Below are positions 46,413-57,240 of a DNA stretch of 64,000 nt, one piece after another. Both the position numbers and the translations under genes were made by a program. Under the pieces are notes generated by a model. It worked only from the letters and a program-made list of their open reading frames with translations, had not been told where the DNA came from and searched no databases. Within the stretch, counting starts at the first letter, position 1; the number at the start of each line of letters is the position of its first letter. The DNA is from Fistulifera solaris (Eukaryota > Bacillariophyta > Bacillariophyceae > Naviculales > Stauroneidaceae), in NCBI GenBank assembly GCA_030295235.1, contig AP026126.1, forward strand, positions 62,001-126,000, written 5' to 3'.

Positions 46413-46675
46413 TATAGTTCGACACGCTCTAAAATAACAAATAACGAATACCGATATTCAAGTTATAATAACGTATTATATCAGAGCCATTTTTCCCAAT
46501 ATCGATATTTGTCGATATTGTACGCCTGACAGACGGATTTGTGGCATTTTACGCTAAAATGGCTGTATTTTGCGGGCGAAGACAGACGGTCGCCGATATT
46601 AATATCGGTTATTATATCGTATAATACGATATTGATATTCGTAAAAATCGAAATATCGATATTTGTCGAACTATA
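46413..46675. mobile_element. MITE-like element, 263 bp, with 12-bp TIRs and 8-bp target duplication
   Basis: TATAGTTCGACA at 46413-46424 is inverted perfectly as TGTCGAACTATA at 46664-46675. Both sides are bordered by GTCGTCGT (46405-46412 and 46676-46683). An 8-bp duplication suggests a hAT-type origin, although the flank is itself a GTC repeat, so the duplication is less certain. The inside is AT-rich and full of ATATCG palindromes, including a perfect 16-bp one at 46593-46608. There is no coding capacity. Confidence 0.65.
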
Positions 46676-47475
46676 GTCGTCGTCTTTTACTCCGGAGTAG
46701 CATTTAGCATCGTATCAAGCTTAGTGTAAAGAAGACCAGTGTCAAGTTCAAAGTTCAAGGTATAACAATAAAGTAAGCGTCGCATCTTCGGCTTCGGGTC
46801 ATTTCCTCGCTGCTTCTTCTTCTTCTTCGCTCGATACCTGGTATGCAATATTTCAACATTTCAACGAAAAAATATGCAAATGAACGTCAAATTTGCATTC
46901 TGACTTGAGGAAATTAGGAATAAATATTAGTGTTTTATACGTAGTAGCAAGAAGCCTGTCGAGTTTCGACAAAATTACTCGATGCTGCTTCGAATTCCGA
47001 ATTCCAGACGCCGCACCAGTGGCTATTTTACGGATTAACCAGCGATTGGAATCGGCGTTAAATTTCTGCCTCGTCGTGGACAATATGTAGTCTCTAGCTA
47101 GAGAATTTTGTACTCGAGGCAGAATTTTAACGTCCCTCAGTCCCTCATCTTATTCCTGGCTGATAATCCACTCAAGATTTTACTCCGTATTACTTTTCAC
47201 AACTCAAACAAGCAGAGGGGGTCAAAGTCGCCGACGACCTTTCGGTAACATTCAAAAGCGGCGCTTTTTGTTACAATCAACGATATAACGAATGAAAAGG
47301 TAGGCTTGCATATCCATTGCCAGTGGGACAGTTAGTTCTTCTTTGCGTTCGACAATCAACCGCGTACATTTTTCGGAATAATAAAAAAGCGTCCACTCAT
47401 TTTTTGCGGAAAACGTGACAACTTTCATTATTTCATAATCCTCCATTATCCATTACTATATTTCGTTTAGAGCAA
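46676..47475. other. Intergenic with an inverted repeat
   Basis: About 800 bp without a supported gene. It contains 17-bp inverted arms at 47057-47073 and 47115-47131 (one mismatch) around a 41-bp loop that itself holds tctctagctagaga. Confidence 0.45.
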
Positions 47476-48262
47476 GCAGGTTCTATCGGCCGATTTCCTT
47501 TGGCAAAGATAGCATTCGCGTCAATGTGTATTATACAACTGGAAATGTCGGAACATGCTTGAATCATCCCTTCACTCACAGGAAAAACTCAACTGTTTCG
47601 CCGCAATGTGACGCTGCCCGAACTCAAACAATTGTTTCAAAATCCCCGTAAACACACGGGCAAAGGCTATTACCGCAAACACGTCGGACAAGCCTGGAGA
47701 AGCGGTGCCACGGTCGTGACAGACATGGCACGTCGATGGGAATATGTTGCCGATACGTCGGAATAATTACAACAATTCATGGATGACTTGTCAAAACGAT
47801 TGTTCGGTGCACAAAATGTGACCCCCGGACGTGCCACTGTTTCCGGTGATACTCGGCATTTTGTTTTATTGTTACTTTTGAAACAAGCCGTGACCGATGG
47901 TGCCATGGGAATGGTCACAATCGATGAATATACGACAATGAATTGTTCCGAGTGGTCGTTACAGACTCCCGCAGATTTGGATTTCACGGTCAACGGTATT
48001 CCGACGCCCAATGGTTTGCAATTGTACGATTTGTGGGAGATTCTACAAACTCATATCCCAAAACCCTTGCGTTTGGAACTATGTCACTGGTGTTTGGGAT
48101 TATTGGGCCATGTTTTGGTCATGGAACATCATCATCAATACTTTCAAGTCTTTCCCACGGCGGAAGCTGTCAAACTGGCACATGTTGGTTGACTATTCCA
48201 AGTCGTTTTATTCAAAACGACAATTGAAGTATCTGGATAAGACGTACGGTATTGTTTTGTAG
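47476..48262 (+). pseudogene. Decayed copy of the gene at 48686-49648
   Basis: Shares VNVYYTTGNVGTCLNHP, KTQLFRRN, NPRKHTGKGYY, MARRWEYVA and LELCHWCLGLLGHVLV with the intact downstream gene. It lacks the first roughly 30 codons and any ATG. It shifts frame near 47580, has an in-frame TAA at 47764-47766 and shifts again near 48190, before DYSKSFYSKRQLKYLDK. Some breaks could be sequence errors like those elsewhere in the window, but the missing start and the stop codon make a pseudogene more likely. Confidence 0.6.
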
Positions 48263-48685
48263 AGGAAGGAACTTGTTCTTTGTAGCATTATTGAAGTGAG
48301 ATCATTACAAGCTGCGGGTCAAAAGTCAGATAATAAACGAGCATGAGATTGAGTAGATGGATGTGAAATCAACAAATAGTATGAGAAAGAATTACGATGA
48401 TTATCACCAGTAAGATAAGATGACAATATTGAGCGTTACGTTTCCGACTCGAGTCATGTCGTCACTCACGACTATGACGCGACTAGTGGTCGAAGAGCAG
48501 ACGAGCGCGCCAGTCCGCGCTTTTCGACTTCGACGAGCTTCGTGCGTCCACCGACGCTTGCCTTTACTATTATTTATTTACTTTATTTCGATCGCATCTG
48601 TTGTCGACTTTTCTTCTTGTGAAGGACTTTGCTTTGCGTTTCCTTTCCTCTTAGTTTTTTTTTGATAGAAAAACTACGTATTATC
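48263..48685. other. Intergenic, promoter side of the next gene
   Basis: About 420 bp. Nothing recognised; expected to contain the promoter of 48686-49648. Confidence 0.45.
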
Positions 48686-49648
48686 ATGTACGAGAAAACA
48701 AAGGCAGATGATTGGGTTTTCACACCCGATCAAGTCCGTGAAATTGCTGCACAACATGATTATCAAGAAATCTCTCTCAATGTAACCAGTCGCGTCATTT
48801 CCTTTCGTCAACAAACAACGCGCATAAACGTGTATTATACCACCGGTACTGTGAGTACCTGTTTGAATCATCCCGTCAAGGGCAAGACACAACTCTTTCG
48901 TCGTAATATTGTGACAACGGAACTGCTCGATGCTCTCTTTGACAATCCCCGGAAACATACGGGAGAAGGCTATTTTTATACACGCAAACAGGCGTCACAA
49001 GAATGGAAATGGATCGGCAGTAGTAAAAAGAAAAAACCCAACATGACTGATATGGCACGTCGGTGGGAATATGTGGCAACGGCAGCGAATCTTGTGGAAG
49101 ATGACAAACAGTTACTTCGTTTGACCAAAACCATGAATCAGATATCTCATCTCTTTTGGGATGCTGGTACTCTTCCCAGTTTGGAAGAAATGAATTACGC
49201 TTGTGGTTCCTTGACGGGTGTTGGTCTCATGGTGCAAAATGTTGCTCGAGAATATGGTACCGTGGGTCTTTGTCACTTGAAACAAGTCCGAAATTATATT
49301 ACACAAAACGATGGACGTCCTCCGCAATTTATCGAATTCGAATGTTTGAACGATTGTGAAAATGTACTGCCCTTTATGGAGGCCCATGCTCGTACGTTGC
49401 ACGAAATTGAACGTTCGTTGAAGGCTCTTCCTCTTATCTTGCGAAAAGAGGTATGCCAATGGCTGTTGGGTTTGAAAAAATGCGGTACGGTACTCGTTGA
49501 TAAAGATTATCATTATCATTTCAGCGAACAAGTGGTAGAGATGCACGAAGAGTATTCGCAATTATATTATGCCAAGAAACATTTGGCAAAAGTATGTCCA
49601 GTTCATGGTGTGGTTATGTTTGAGAAAGAAGACCACGATTCCGAATGA
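48686..49648 (+). CDS. Unknown protein, 320 aa, tandemly duplicated family
   Basis: ATG at 48686 (MYEKTKADDWVF); an upstream TTG in the same frame is not used. No signal peptide or membrane helix, and no known domain recognised. The N-terminal third (VNVYYTTGTVSTCLNHP, FRRN, NPRKHTGEGYF) is the part best kept between this gene and the decayed copy upstream. It is followed by MARRWEYVATAANLV, a helical middle part, and a second conserved block (LRKEVCQWLLGLKKCGTVLV). Several Cys and His in the last third (CPVHG, HYHF) could bind metal, but no classical finger is formed. The protein is probably cytosolic or nuclear. Confidence 0.7.
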   Translation: MYEKTKADDWVFTPDQVREIAAQHDYQEISLNVTSRVISFRQQTTRINVYYTTGTVSTCLNHPVKGKTQLFRRNIVTTELLDALFDNPRKHTGEGYFYTRKQASQEWKWIGSSKKKKPNMTDMARRWEYVATAANLVEDDKQLLRLTKTMNQISHLFWDAGTLPSLEEMNYACGSLTGVGLMVQNVAREYGTVGLCHLKQVRNYITQNDGRPPQFIEFECLNDCENVLPFMEAHARTLHEIERSLKALPLILRKEVCQWLLGLKKCGTVLVDKDYHYHFSEQVVEMHEEYSQLYYAKKHLAKVCPVHGVVMFEKEDHDSE

Positions 49649-49749
49649 AAACGCGAAACGGCGCGAATGAACAACAAGGTATAACACATAGCTTCTCTAT
49701 CATTAGTTCATACTTTGTAGTCAAGCATTTCGTCGCGCGACCCTGGTAC

Positions 49750-51462
49750 TTATTTGCTACGATCTCCAACGTGCTTTTTTAGAGCTTGCAGAATCTTTTT
49801 GACTCCAGACGTGATACCGACTTGTTGCATATCATCGGCAGTCATCCACCGCATCGCACGTCCGTCTGATGTACTCGCCATTGCTTGATATATGTCGTCG
49901 TCAACTTGACCGGTTTGTAACCACAGAATGTGTTTCACATGACTAAAGACGTGCTCCAACGAAGATTCTCCTACCGTTTGTACGGAGGAAACCGTATACA
50001 CCGACAGCTCTTTCAGCAACGCCTTCCACGCTGCTCGTTTTTGGGTAAACGGAATTGTCGGTGGTTCTGGATCGACGGCCTTTTTCACTGTTTTGGACTT
50101 TTTGTCGACCTTCGTATCGGCACTGTCCCAAAAGACATATACAGGGAAATTCCCATTGCCCCGCCAATAATCCGGTCGGTGGACGTTGTACTAACAGCCA
50201 TCTCTTTTCTTTGGTGGCGTTATGACCCAAAGCCGCAACTTGCCACACTTGAACACGTTTAGCAGATTGCGGTGGCGCCATGGGCAAATATTGATGTCCA
50301 TAGACACGTAGATTGGGTATTATAGCACATTCTCGCCATTGTTGAATGACTTGTTCAACGCCGTCCACCGCGCACAGTGGACACGATGCAGCTGTTGTTG
50401 TTGGAGCCGTCGTAGACGATATTAGAATGGGAGATACATCATTCGACACAATGGCCGGTTCCACCAATCGCGTCGACCAATAATATTCCTTGAGAGGATC
50501 ACCCTCCTCCAGTCCCGTCCCCGAAGGAGCACAATACGTTGCTCCCAATTCCATCAGCGCTTGATTGATATTCCCCGGTTCGTCCGTGTTTTCCACGAGA
50601 GGCTGCAACAACGTCCAGGCGTATTGATCTTTGAATACAGATGCTTTCACATGTTGTGCGACACCCCGCAATCGCGACAAGACGCGACACACATTCCCAT
50701 CGACGACGGGGACAGGGATTTGAAAACAAATAGAACAAATCGCACTGGCGGTATACCGTCCCACACCGGGCAATTGTTGCCATTCTGCGACAGTGGTGGG
50801 CCACTGGACACTACCATCTCGCGTTGTGTAGTGCGTGACGACGTGTTGTGCACCCGCATGCAACATCCGCGCCCGTCGATAAAATCCCAATCCAGCCCAA
50901 TGGGCATTGACTTGTTCTGGTGTCGCGGCCGCTAATGTTTGTACCGTAGGAAAGGATTGCATCCATTTTACCCAATACGGAATCACAGCTTCCACCCGTG
51001 TTTGTTGTAACATGATTTCACTGACCCATACACCGTAGGGTGTCACGGCGAACGTCGGTAAGGAAGCGTCGTCGTCATCGTCGTCGTTGTCATCCTCATT
51101 TTCAGTCCTCGAACGGTCGTTGGAGTGTTTGAAAAAGCTATGCAAGGAGGTTTGTTTTTGTTTCTTGTTTCCACCCTTCGGCTTACTCCTATTTACAACA
51201 AACTTGGCGGTACTACCGTTCCAGGGCGGTGGATCACCACGCCACGGCAATTTCCGACGATAAGCATGATACCACGTTAACAATTGATGTTGGATGTGTT
51301 TTATTTCGAAAGGATCGTCAAAAGCATGAAATTGTAGTGAATCATGCGTCTTCCATGCTTGAAAAAGTTCCATGTCCTTCGTTTTGTTTGTCAACAAAGG
51401 AATAGAGGAAGAAGAAAATGAGACAACAATTTGGGTCGGCATACTACGATCGGCCGATGATA

Positions 51463-51493
<31 letters not shown>

Positions 51494-51625
51494 GCCTTTC
51501 ACGGGCGAAGAAGATAAGAACGCTTGAACCGTTCGTTTCCGAGACGACGGCGACATTTTTGACAGCAAAGAATAAACGAAGGACGTAATGACAAGAAACA
51601 AAACTATAAATTGCGTCCAGAGCAT
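49750..51625 (-). CDS. MUTYH: A/G-specific adenine DNA glycosylase MutY (MUTYH)
   Basis: Removes A mispaired with 8-oxoguanine. The HhH-GPD core has LPWRGDPPPWNG, SEIMLQQTRVE (catalytic Glu), the helix-hairpin-helix LPGVGRYTASAI and VPVVDGNVCRVLSRL (catalytic Asp). The Fe-S Cys are present but spread out (see findings). The C-terminal NUDIX-like 8-oxoG domain has LLVQRPPTGLLAGQWEFP and VFSHVKHILWL. The frame breaks once after WEFP: G 50144-50146 (+) has one base too many. Removing it leads to VYVFWDSADTKVDKK and the rest of the protein. Start: ATG 51625 gives a hydrophobic N-terminus (FIVLFLVITSFVYSLL) that could be a targeting or anchor segment. ATG 51556 (MSPSSRKRTVQ) gives a soluble protein. 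A poly-Ser run comes from a (GAT)n stretch near 51463-51494. Confidence 0.93.
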
Positions 51626-52073
51626 CCTATGATTGCATTAGTTATATACTTTGTATTGTTGCGGCTCGTCGTCTATAATTTTGCTTCGGGCGATTAAAAA
51701 AATGAGCGATATCGTCGTAATCGCACAGAAAACGGACCAAGGACATACGTTTCTTAGACGTGAGTGTAGTTTCAGTCAACAGCGCAAAGACTATACACGA
51801 GAGGCTACGTATATGAGTATTCGGCAAATAATAGTTGCTTAAATTTACGATGATTCGCTGCAGTCGGCACATTGCAACCTAATCTCAATGTGGAATATAT
51901 AAATGAACTAGTCTTGTGGTACATTGACGGCTCGGGAATAATCGATTATCATAGCAGTGTTCTTTTGTCGAGTTTTGACCTTCAATCGTTGCATTACATC
52001 CACGACAAGAACTAACTTGTTAGTTACACTCGTGATGGACCTACACGAAGCATAAAAAGCAATAAGTTGTTTC
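51626..52073. other. Intergenic, no gene seen
   Basis: About 450 bp between MutY and the surface protein gene. Nothing recognised. Confidence 0.45.
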
Positions 52074-53338
52074 TTATTTCTTATTGTCGCTTTCACTTTC
52101 ATCCTTAGTCAGAAAGCATTTGAGGCAAAAGATCGCTAAGACAAATACAGGTAAAAGAACAAGAACTGTAATCCCCCTTGGGCTGAGTCCAGGGTTACAA
52201 GTGATCACGCGCGAGTTTCCTTCATTTGGTGTCAATAGGAAAGTCATATGACCCTCTATGGCTGGATCGTTTACCGCGTGCACAAACATGTAAAGATTCT
52301 TGGACGGGTCATTATAGATAACTGGGTTAGTTTGGCACGGTAGAGGATCTTGGAACGAAAGGGTCAAAGAATGCACCAAATGCTGACAATCGGTACCACG
52401 ATAAAACGAGATGTATAGATTCTCATTGTTGGCAGAACATGTATCAATGGCCAACGAAGTATAGTTGGCGCTGATCCAAAACTGTCCTTCCATGGGAGGG
52501 AGGGTATACCAGACGCCTTTCCATTGATTGGTCCACAATCTGGAGATTGCGGCTGCTGCTGCTGCTGCTTCGGAAGTACCCGTGCAATTGATATCCGCAC
52601 AATTGGGTGGCACAACATCAGTATAGACGTTGGCAAAATCATCTGTCGTGATGGTCTGCGTTTGGGCTACTAGAGCAATGGAGTTCGAGCAGACATCGTT
52701 CGGTACGACGAAATCCGTTACCATCGTCGTGGCTTGCAAATCGGACAGTTCAGTTGCCATGGTAACTTTCACATAGACAAAATACAACTGATCTTTAGTG
52801 GCAGAGAAACTCACACTACCGTAACTGGTAGCATCTGGGCAAATGGAACCTTCCGTACGAATGGCTTCCGTAGTAGAAGGATGACGACTCATTCCTTCCG
52901 CGACACAATACAAATCTTCGCATGTGGTAGTATTCCCCACCAGTGCCGTGTAGACTATCGGTATTAAAACAGCGGTCGAATGGGTACAAAAGGTAACATC
53001 AATTTGTCCTCGCGATTCTGGACGGACCGGAAACCAAAAACCGCGTCCGGACGACCCCTCCTCTACCTCCTCCTCCTCCTCGACCATTTCACAGGCTGGA
53101 CCCACCGGCATGTTGACAGGAACCGGCAATATTCCGTCCATGATACCCGTACTAGTTTCTCCCGGTGTTCCACCGAGTAAGTAAACAAAATTTTGATTCG
53201 CGTAGACGTTTTGGTTGTCGCAGGTCAAAGCAGGCTCAAAGTCGATGTTGTCATCGCCACGGGCCTGCCAAGCAGGACTTGTGGAAACGAACCAAGCGAT
53301 CCATCCTACTAATAGAAGGTGTGAATGTTTTTCATCAT
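52074..53338 (-). CDS. Surface protein, family copy 1, signal peptide and C-terminal membrane anchor
   Basis: About 420 aa. The long frame has no ATG; one missing base in T 53328-53332 (+) gives an ATG at 53338/53335 and a signal peptide (KKHSHLLLVGWIAWFVSTSPA). The ectodomain has two related parts. The first holds RGFWFPVRPES, IDVTFCT, IPIVYTAL and the pair CEDLYCVAEG. The second starts at NDVCSNSIAL and includes GVWYTLPP, DTCSANNENLYISFY and G-T-D-C. This N-D-x-C ... GVWY pattern recalls the beta-sandwich PPC-like domains of secreted proteins. A transmembrane helix (GITVLVLLPVFVLAIFCL) and a short charged tail (KDESESDNKK) close it. Two paralogues follow at 55358 and 57748. Function unknown. 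Confidence 0.72.
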
Positions 53339-54621
53339 TGAATGGTATATTTCTGAAAAAAATAACGGAAAGAGCAAAGAGCGAAATGATCTTTGAAAAA
53401 AAAAGGAATGAGGGCAAAACAAAATGGATCTTTGCCCGCTGGTTTTTCTATGCGGGAGGTTCCGCGGTGTTTTCCAGTCGTGAGTCGTGAGGAATAAACG
53501 ATTTTTGGATGTAAGAAAACCCTCCTCCAGCTTCCGAGTGTTAAATAATGTTCCTGTGCACAGCGCGGCGCGCGGATCATTCCTTCACGTACTACGTACT
53601 CCGTAATACAAAGCACCTTTGTACCAGTACCAGGGAGGGTGTCGATTATACATCTTTTGTGTTAATAGCCATTACACAGTATAAACTTGTGCCGAATCGA
53701 CGATTTCGACTTTCTGAATCAGTACTGGGGCCTTAATAATTCACTTATTATTTTATTACATTCAACAGCAAACTGAAAAATTAACCACGACTCGATCTAC
53801 GAGTTTCTTTCGAAAGAAGGTTTCTTCTTTTATACTGCGTAGAACTTGTGTAGAGAATGTACCAAGAATTTTTTTCTTCTTTCGAAAGAAGCTTTCTTGT
53901 TTCGAAAGAAGGATTCTTCTTCGAAAGAAGAATTCTTCAAGAAAAAATTAGCTACACTAATTCGTATTTTAAAAGCAAACGGCACTGCTTTGAATTTTTG
54001 TGTAGTACTAAAGTCCTAGTACTGATATCTATACCACAATATGTACTTGAATGTTGTATAGGGAATTCGTACAAAAGAAGCCGTTCCGACATCCTCCCAG
54101 GTACTTTGGAAGCAGCCAGCGAAAAGCTTTCAAGTACGAATAAACAGTTGTCTGGCAGCTGGCAGAGCCCGGAGAACATAAATTCAAATAGCTACCAGGT
54201 ATACGGATACTCGGTGCAGCAACTTGTTGCGGCTTGCTGGCTTGCTACTTCGGTCTTCTTCATTCTTCATAGACGTGGACAATAGGCATAAACAACTTAC
54301 GACATACTGCGGACTGCGGCCTAGGATACGGAATACGGATACGGAATATTGGTTCTAGAGAGTCTTGAGGCAATATATACAAATTTACAGCATAAACCAA
54401 AGTACGCAGTACAAATAGGATGAATATTGACAGCACGTGTTTTGATACCGAGCGTCTTTTCATGCCTTTCAGCTTCCTGCAACCTTTTTAAGCCTTGGTG
54501 ACTTAAAACTATCCCCGCGCATCGACTATACTGAAATAAGAAGAAAGATATTCTCGGGAAGAACAAGTCAGGCAACGGCAAAAACGAGCAAAAACATTTT
54601 TAATTTGATACAGAACGTCGG
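53339..54621. other. Intergenic with clustered palindromes
   Basis: About 1.28 kb without a supported gene. It contains a cluster of TTCGAA-centred palindromes at 53805-53938 (see repeat entry) and, near 54305-54345, short repeats of ggatacggaa. ORFs here lack any recognisable feature. Confidence 0.45.
53805..53938. repeat. Cluster of TTCTTTCGAAAGAA-type palindromes
   Basis: The perfect 14-bp palindrome TTCTTTCGAAAGAA occurs at 53805-53818 and 53877-53890. Two looser copies centre on TTCGAA at 53901 and 53920. A 12-bp palindrome GAAGAATTCTTC sits at 53927-53938. A fifth CTTTCGAAAG core lies at 43701-43710. Confidence 0.75.
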
Positions 54622-55236
54622 ATGTCAGGTCCAACAATCAAGCAAGCTTATCAAGCAAATCTTTTGCTCATTGATCAGCGCCCTTGCCCAAATCAACACT
54701 ACCTTTGCCCCTCGAATAAAATGATCCATCAAGAAGCAGAAAAGAACTCTCGCAGTTGTATTGCTCTCGGCAGCGCCATCTTGCTTTTCGCAGCTGCGAC
54801 AGTGGGTTTCTACTACAACAGCTCGTTCGAAACTCTCTTGGATCGCAGCATGCTTCATCAATGCAACGGCCCAGCACGTGGTATCAAACTCACACCCGAT
54901 CGACCACATTACGTGGCTGCCATAGTCAACCCTCGCATCTTTTACATTCCCACTCCGACGGCCGAACTCAACAACTTCTGCAGCTGCGAAGTGGAATGCG
55001 AAACCGGCTTTATCGATCTGTACATGACCGATCATGAAGGCTTCTGGACTTTCCCCGATTTTATCAACAACTGGGTGCCAGAAGAAGAATACGAATGTAT
55101 TTCCTCAAACAAAGGGAATGCGAAGGAAACGTGCCAGATTCGTGGTGTCGGCGATGAGTGGTATTGTTACATCATGATCAAAGCCAAGGTTCCCGCCTCC
55201 AGGTGCGCTATCGAATGTTCTTATGTCGTCATCTAA
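54622..55236 (+). CDS. Single-pass membrane protein of unknown function, 204 aa
   Basis: ATG at 54622; a later ATG at 54721 (MIHQEAEK) would also include the membrane part. One hydrophobic segment (CIALGSAILLFAAATVGFYY, about residues 46-65) acts as a signal anchor. The C-terminal region of about 135 residues is likely outside, with many Cys (CSCEVECETG, YECISSNKG, ETCQI, YCYIM, RCAIECSYVVI). No family is recognised. The last 15 codons and the 3' flank recur at 57241-57350, so this gene belongs to a duplicated segment. Confidence 0.65.
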   Translation: MSGPTIKQAYQANLLLIDQRPCPNQHYLCPSNKMIHQEAEKNSRSCIALGSAILLFAAATVGFYYNSSFETLLDRSMLHQCNGPARGIKLTPDRPHYVAAIVNPRIFYIPTPTAELNNFCSCEVECETGFIDLYMTDHEGFWTFPDFINNWVPEEEYECISSNKGNAKETCQIRGVGDEWYCYIMIKAKVPASRCAIECSYVVI

Positions 55237-55357
55237 ACAGATTTCGGATGTGTACACGGTTCCTTAATTTTATTTTAGATAGGCAGCCATAGTCAATGCG
55301 TTTTTTTAGAAGCGTCTCAGTTTGATAGATACTATCTAACCATCTATATGTTGTTCT

Positions 55358-56059
55358 TTAACATTGGAGCCATCCAACGAGTAACATCGCCATAACAGTG
55401 GATACCCCCGACGCCAAGGAGTCCGAACGACTCTCCGTTACGTGAGAAATGGCTTCAAAGCCCTCTAGTTCCACCAAATCGGTAGTTACGTCGACATGAA
55501 CATAATAAATTTGATTCTTTGAGGCCGTAAAGTGGACACCACCCACGTTTGTTGCATTCGGACATAGATCTCCTTCTGATTGTATTTTTTCAGATTGCAG
55601 AGGATGTTTACTGCCGATCGCAGTACAAGTCATGTCTTCGCAATTGGTCTCTTCGACCGCGTGCTCCGGAGGAGCTTGGTACACGGTCGGTATGATCGTC
55701 AAGGGTGTTTTGGTCAGGGTACAAAACAAAAGATCGACTTTGCCCTGTGTTTCGGACGAAACGGGAAACCAGTATCCTTTGCCACCGGGTGTGACACCAC
55801 CACACACCGGTCGGTCAAGTGCATCGTTGGGCAAGGCGATGGTTTCCGTTGTGGATACGGCCAAGGTAGCCGGGACGCTTCCTCCACCGAGACGGACATC
55901 AAACGCGGAAAACATTTCGACCTTTTCATTGCCACAGTTCAAATTGAATCCTGCCGGTGTTGCTGTGGCATTGCTTTGACCTTGAGTTATGCCGATGAAG
56001 AAATGTACCGTCATGAGCCAGATAATCCCTTCGAAACGGTTCAAAGTCATAGTTTCCAT
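55358..56059 (-). CDS. Surface protein, family copy 2 (short form)
   Basis: ATG at 56059 (METMTLNRF); about 233 aa. Signal peptide-like start (GIIWLMTVHFFIGITQG), then the first ectodomain part only: KGYWFPVSSET, VDLLFCT, IPTVYQA, CEDMTCTAIGS and DLCPNATNVGGVHFTA. The second NDxC/GVWY part of the other copies is missing. Instead the frame ends in a short hydrophobic tail (STVMAMLLVGWLQC) that could be a GPI signal or membrane anchor. So it is either a natural short form or a 3'-truncated copy that picked up a new end. Convergent with the gene at 54622. Confidence 0.65.
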   Translation of the reverse strand: METMTLNRFEGIIWLMTVHFFIGITQGQSNATATPAGFNLNCGNEKVEMFSAFDVRLGGGSVPATLAVSTTETIALPNDALDRPVCGGVTPGGKGYWFPVSSETQGKVDLLFCTLTKTPLTIIPTVYQAPPEHAVEETNCEDMTCTAIGSKHPLQSEKIQSEGDLCPNATNVGGVHFTASKNQIYYVHVDVTTDLVELEGFEAISHVTESRSDSLASGVSTVMAMLLVGWLQC

Positions 56060-56831
56060 GTTCGAATTGGAACAATAATTGTGATATTTTTGAGATTGAA
56101 GAGCGAAAAAGACAAAGAATGCAGACAATGATAAGTCTGATTGTGAAGGAAGGTAAATGGAGACACTTTGATGAGCGATAATAACGCATTGAGCATTGGC
56201 ATCTTTGAAACCTTTTTCGTGATGTGCTTCCGAGTTCGTGTTTCGGATTCTCAGAGTGAGACGTTTGTCGTTGTAAGAAGAGTAGATCGGAAGCCGCTCG
56301 GGACTAACTTTACATCAAAAAGTTTTGGGATACCAGACAAGAATCTAGCTAGGCGGCTCTTTCGCACCACAGTTTTCGCACCCGTCGTACATTTTTGAGC
56401 GACCTTTTCAAAATTATTCTCACGCTCTACATGCTTCGTTCTTCGATAAGCGATAGTATCATAATCATGCTGCCCCAGGCCAAGCAAGCGGCGGAACATT
56501 CCTAACTGGTTTAAATAATGTATTTTGTGTACGAGGGAATAATATGATCATTGGCATTGTTTTTGTCTCTTTTTTTGAGAACCAATTTTTATAAAATCAA
56601 CGAGAGCAAAAAATGAGGCAAAGTTCTGCATACCAATTAACTTATGAGTTTTGACTGACAACTCACGCTCATGGTCGGAATCAAATAACACTCACTCTAC
56701 GGATCTTCTTAGGGTGGACAGTATGGCGGGCACCACTCTTTAGCCATCCAACAACTACACGAGTTGCAGCTTGTTAAAAAATCTGTGTTGTACGCTAAAA
56801 AGGCATGGCTGTTGGCTTGCAACGCTGCCTT
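56060..56831. other. Intergenic, no gene seen
   Basis: About 770 bp, AT-rich around 56520-56600. No supported ORF. Confidence 0.4.
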
Positions 56832-57209
56832 TCAGCGCTCTTCTGTCCACTGCTCTTCTCTGCCTGTGCACACACCATCACAATGGAAAGGGTCTCTCCA
56901 CCTTTGGACATAGTAGCACCCACTTTGTTCAACAACGCAACTACTTTGATAGGGACAAGGAAACGTACTCCAAGGACCCTTGTCCATGTGGAAGAAGTAA
57001 TTACACAACGGCACATTGGGAGCGGGTACTGGCGGGGTCACCAGAACGACCGGACTTTGTGTCGGCACCTTACAGTCTCGACACTTCAAGTCGGCAACGA
57101 CGCAATACAAGTTCCCTGCCAGAGTCGCCGCGGCAATAATCGCCGCACCGGCTCCCGTCAATGTCCCCAATAGCGCAAATCCGGAGTACAGTATTCCGTG
57201 TGTACTCAC
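56832..57209 (-). CDS. Uncertain ORF, hydrophobic start and Cys-rich end
   Basis: Open frame of about 125 codons without an ATG (it would begin at GTG 57209, and a TAA lies upstream). It has an Ala/Gly-rich hydrophobic segment (GAGAAIIAAATLAGNLYCVV) and then CRDC, PCPYQSSC and further Cys. It could be an exon of a membrane or secreted protein whose first exon I cannot place, or chance. Confidence 0.22.
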   Translation of the reverse strand: MSTHGILYSGFALLGTLTGAGAAIIAAATLAGNLYCVVADLKCRDCKVPTQSPVVLVTPPVPAPNVPLCNYFFHMDKGPWSTFPCPYQSSCVVEQSGCYYVQRWRDPFHCDGVCTGREEQWTEER

Positions 57210-57240
57210 TAGCGCTGTATACCACAGAGTGAGCTCCGTT

